From contig JAILHD010000048.1 in the NCBI GenBank assembly GCA_024696155.1, positions 1-41,979 of the forward strand: DNA of 41,979 nucleotides. The letters are read 5' to 3'. Below are positions 40,924 through 41,979 of the stretch, piece after piece (position 1 is the first letter of the stretch; each line of letters opens with the position of its first letter). The notes below the pieces were generated by a model. The model worked only from the letters and a program-made list of their open reading frames with translations. It did not search any database and was not told the DNA's origin. Made by a program: the position numbers and the translations under genes. Source of the stretch: Treponema sp. (GTDB lineage: Bacteria; Spirochaetota; Spirochaetia; Treponematales; Treponemataceae).

Positions 40924-41979
40924 CTAGGCAATTTTAAAGCGCAAAACATTCCAGCTGGCTTTTTTAAGTTCAACTTCATAAATGCCGCCATCGACCTGCA
41001 CTAAGTCTGCAGTTTTTGGTTCAACAGCGGTCGGATTTTCAAGGCTGTTTGTAGCACTTAAATTTTCCCCGCAAAGCTCAGTCCTGAAGAACATCTGAGT
41101 TTTTCCAACACCACTCAAATCAATTGTGGTAATGCTTGAATTATTTTTGTCTGTGTTTAAGGCAAAAACAGTTACTTCTGTTTCATCCTCACTTAAAACA
41201 GATGCAAAAATTACAGATGGAACTTCTCCATATTTTTTTGTGATTTTATTTTCAGTATTGGCAACCGGCTGCAAGGCTGTTCCACGTCCGTAAAGAGAAA
41301 TATCGCGGAACGGATAGTAAATAGCCTGTTTATAAGCGCCTTTTCCAGGTTCTGTAAAAATTGGAGCAATTACATTTACAAGCTGGGCAAGACAGGCAAT
41401 TTTTACACGGTCTGCATGATTTAAAAGAGTAATTGCCATACCACCAAAGGCAAGAGCATCAAGTAATGAATAATGATCTTCCAGAATACGAGGCGCTTCC
41501 ATCCATGGATGAGGCTTTTGATTCTGCTGATACCAGATATTCCACTCATCAAAAGAAAGAGCCATTGTTTTATTTGATCTCTTAAGGGCTTTTACATAAT
41601 CACAGGTTGCCGTACAGGTTTTTATAAACTGGTCCATATCATAAAAACTTGCAAGAAAATCATCATCATCACCAAAGTTTTCAAAATAACGGTGAATACT
41701 AATGTAATCTGCAGCATCATAAGTATGCTCCAGCACAATTCTGTCCCATTCAGGATATGTTGGCATTCCGCTGGAAGCACTACCGCAAACTACAGTTTTT
41801 ATGCTTTCGTCAGTCCACTTCATAATTTTGATTGTTTCCAAAGCCTTTCTGCCATATTCTTCGGCAGTAAGATGACAAATCTGCCATGGACCATCCATCT
41901 CATTACCTACACACCAGGTTTTAATTCCATAAGGTTTTTCATGACCATTTTTACGGCGTAAATCACTCCAGTAAGTGCC
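40924..41979 (-). CDS. GH51 alpha-L-arabinofuranosidase, C-terminal part
   Basis: A glycoside hydrolase that removes arabinofuranosyl side groups from plant arabinoxylan and arabinan. The reverse strand is open from the window's right edge to the stop at 40924, so the N-terminus is missing. The first residues read WCVGNEMDGPWQ, whose GNE holds the acid/base glutamate. LSFDEWNIWYQ holds the nucleophile glutamate. HRYFEN and the later beta-sandwich (to the end) complete the family pattern. No signal peptide can be judged because the N-terminus is missing. The stop is 39 bases upstream of murC, which has its own promoter. It points to a diet of plant polysaccharide. Confidence 0.93.
   Translation of the reverse strand, partial: GTYWSDLRRKNGHEKPYGIKTWCVGNEMDGPWQICHLTAEEYGRKALETIKIMKWTDESIKTVVCGSASSGMPTYPEWDRIVLEHTYDAADYISIHRYFENFGDDDDFLASFYDMDQFIKTCTATCDYVKALKRSNKTMALSFDEWNIWYQQNQKPHPWMEAPRILEDHYSLLDALAFGGMAITLLNHADRVKIACLAQLVNVIAPIFTEPGKGAYKQAIYYPFRDISLYGRGTALQPVANTENKITKKYGEVPSVIFASVLSEDETEVTVFALNTDKNNSSITTIDLSGVGKTQMFFRTELCGENLSATNSLENPTAVEPKTADLVQVDGGIYEVELKKASWNVLRFKIA

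Noticed and set aside
1-41979. Search for prophage, insertion sequence, CRISPR, toxin-antitoxin or biosynthetic cluster
   Set aside because: No transposase, integrase, spaced repeats, terminal inverted repeats or small toxin pair was seen; composition looks even along the window.

Overview
The window is an AT-rich bacterial chromosome segment whose gene content points to a spirochaete of the genus Treponema or a close relative. The pointers are a divergent GT5 glycogen synthase, mreBCD-mrdA-rodA, an Mfd of about 1,210 residues, a PcnB-type and a Cca-type nucleotidyltransferase side by side in the genome, several lipid- or membrane-facing hypothetical proteins, and an MCP and a GGDEF protein with extracytoplasmic sensor domains. 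The genus is inferred from protein resemblance only. A GH51 alpha-L-arabinofuranosidase at the right edge suggests a gut or rumen organism that uses plant polysaccharides. I see no prophage, insertion sequence, CRISPR array or integron; this is mostly core chromosome.

Left part (1-5 kb): a truncated CCA-adding enzyme and a small membrane protein run left. Diverging from them are an SPFH-like anchored protein, an AroH-type chorismate mutase and a GT5 glycogen synthase. A short tRNA unit (Thr-TGT, Tyr-GTA) with its own promoter and terminator follows. Next comes a rightward unit with overlapping start and stop codons: MBL-fold hydrolase, 62-residue protein, mltG, then dnaG and rpoD (4.3-10.1 kb).

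Middle (10-18 kb): a coiled-coil/zinc-ribbon protein with a long acidic tail, then the RNase P RNA gene, squeezed between two coding genes, then a TPR protein and the cell-elongation cluster mreB-mreC-mreD-mrdA-rodA. Going the other way are mfd and a secreted protein (18.3-22.7 kb). Diverging from mfd are three linked genes: a secreted BsuPI-like protein, a receiver-like protein and a tail-anchored zinc ribbon. A tRNA-Leu(CAG) and a convergent chemotaxis receptor follow.

Right part (27-42 kb): an RluA-type pseudouridine synthase, a P-loop/Asp23 fusion protein, PcnB, an alpha/beta hydrolase, an RlmD/TrmA-type rRNA methylase overlapping a PQQ-like secreted protein, and a diguanylate cyclase. 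The last block runs left: GH51 enzyme (partial), murC, yicC, a small membrane protein, an ECF sigma factor, its zinc-finger anti-sigma, an archaeal-type CMP kinase and a histidine phosphatase.

Several genes work together on the envelope (mltG, mreBCD, mrdA, rodA, murC) and on RNA maturation (cca, pcnB, rnpB, rluA-type, rlmD-type, yicC). The three tRNAs encode no 3' CCA, which fits the presence of a CCA-adding enzyme. The only gaps over 300 bases between protein genes are 3909-4270 (two tRNAs with promoter and terminator) and 11154-11599 (rnpB). A recurrent oddity is a TATAAT-like box ending 6-7 bases before a start codon that lacks a ribosome binding site, which suggests leaderless mRNAs.
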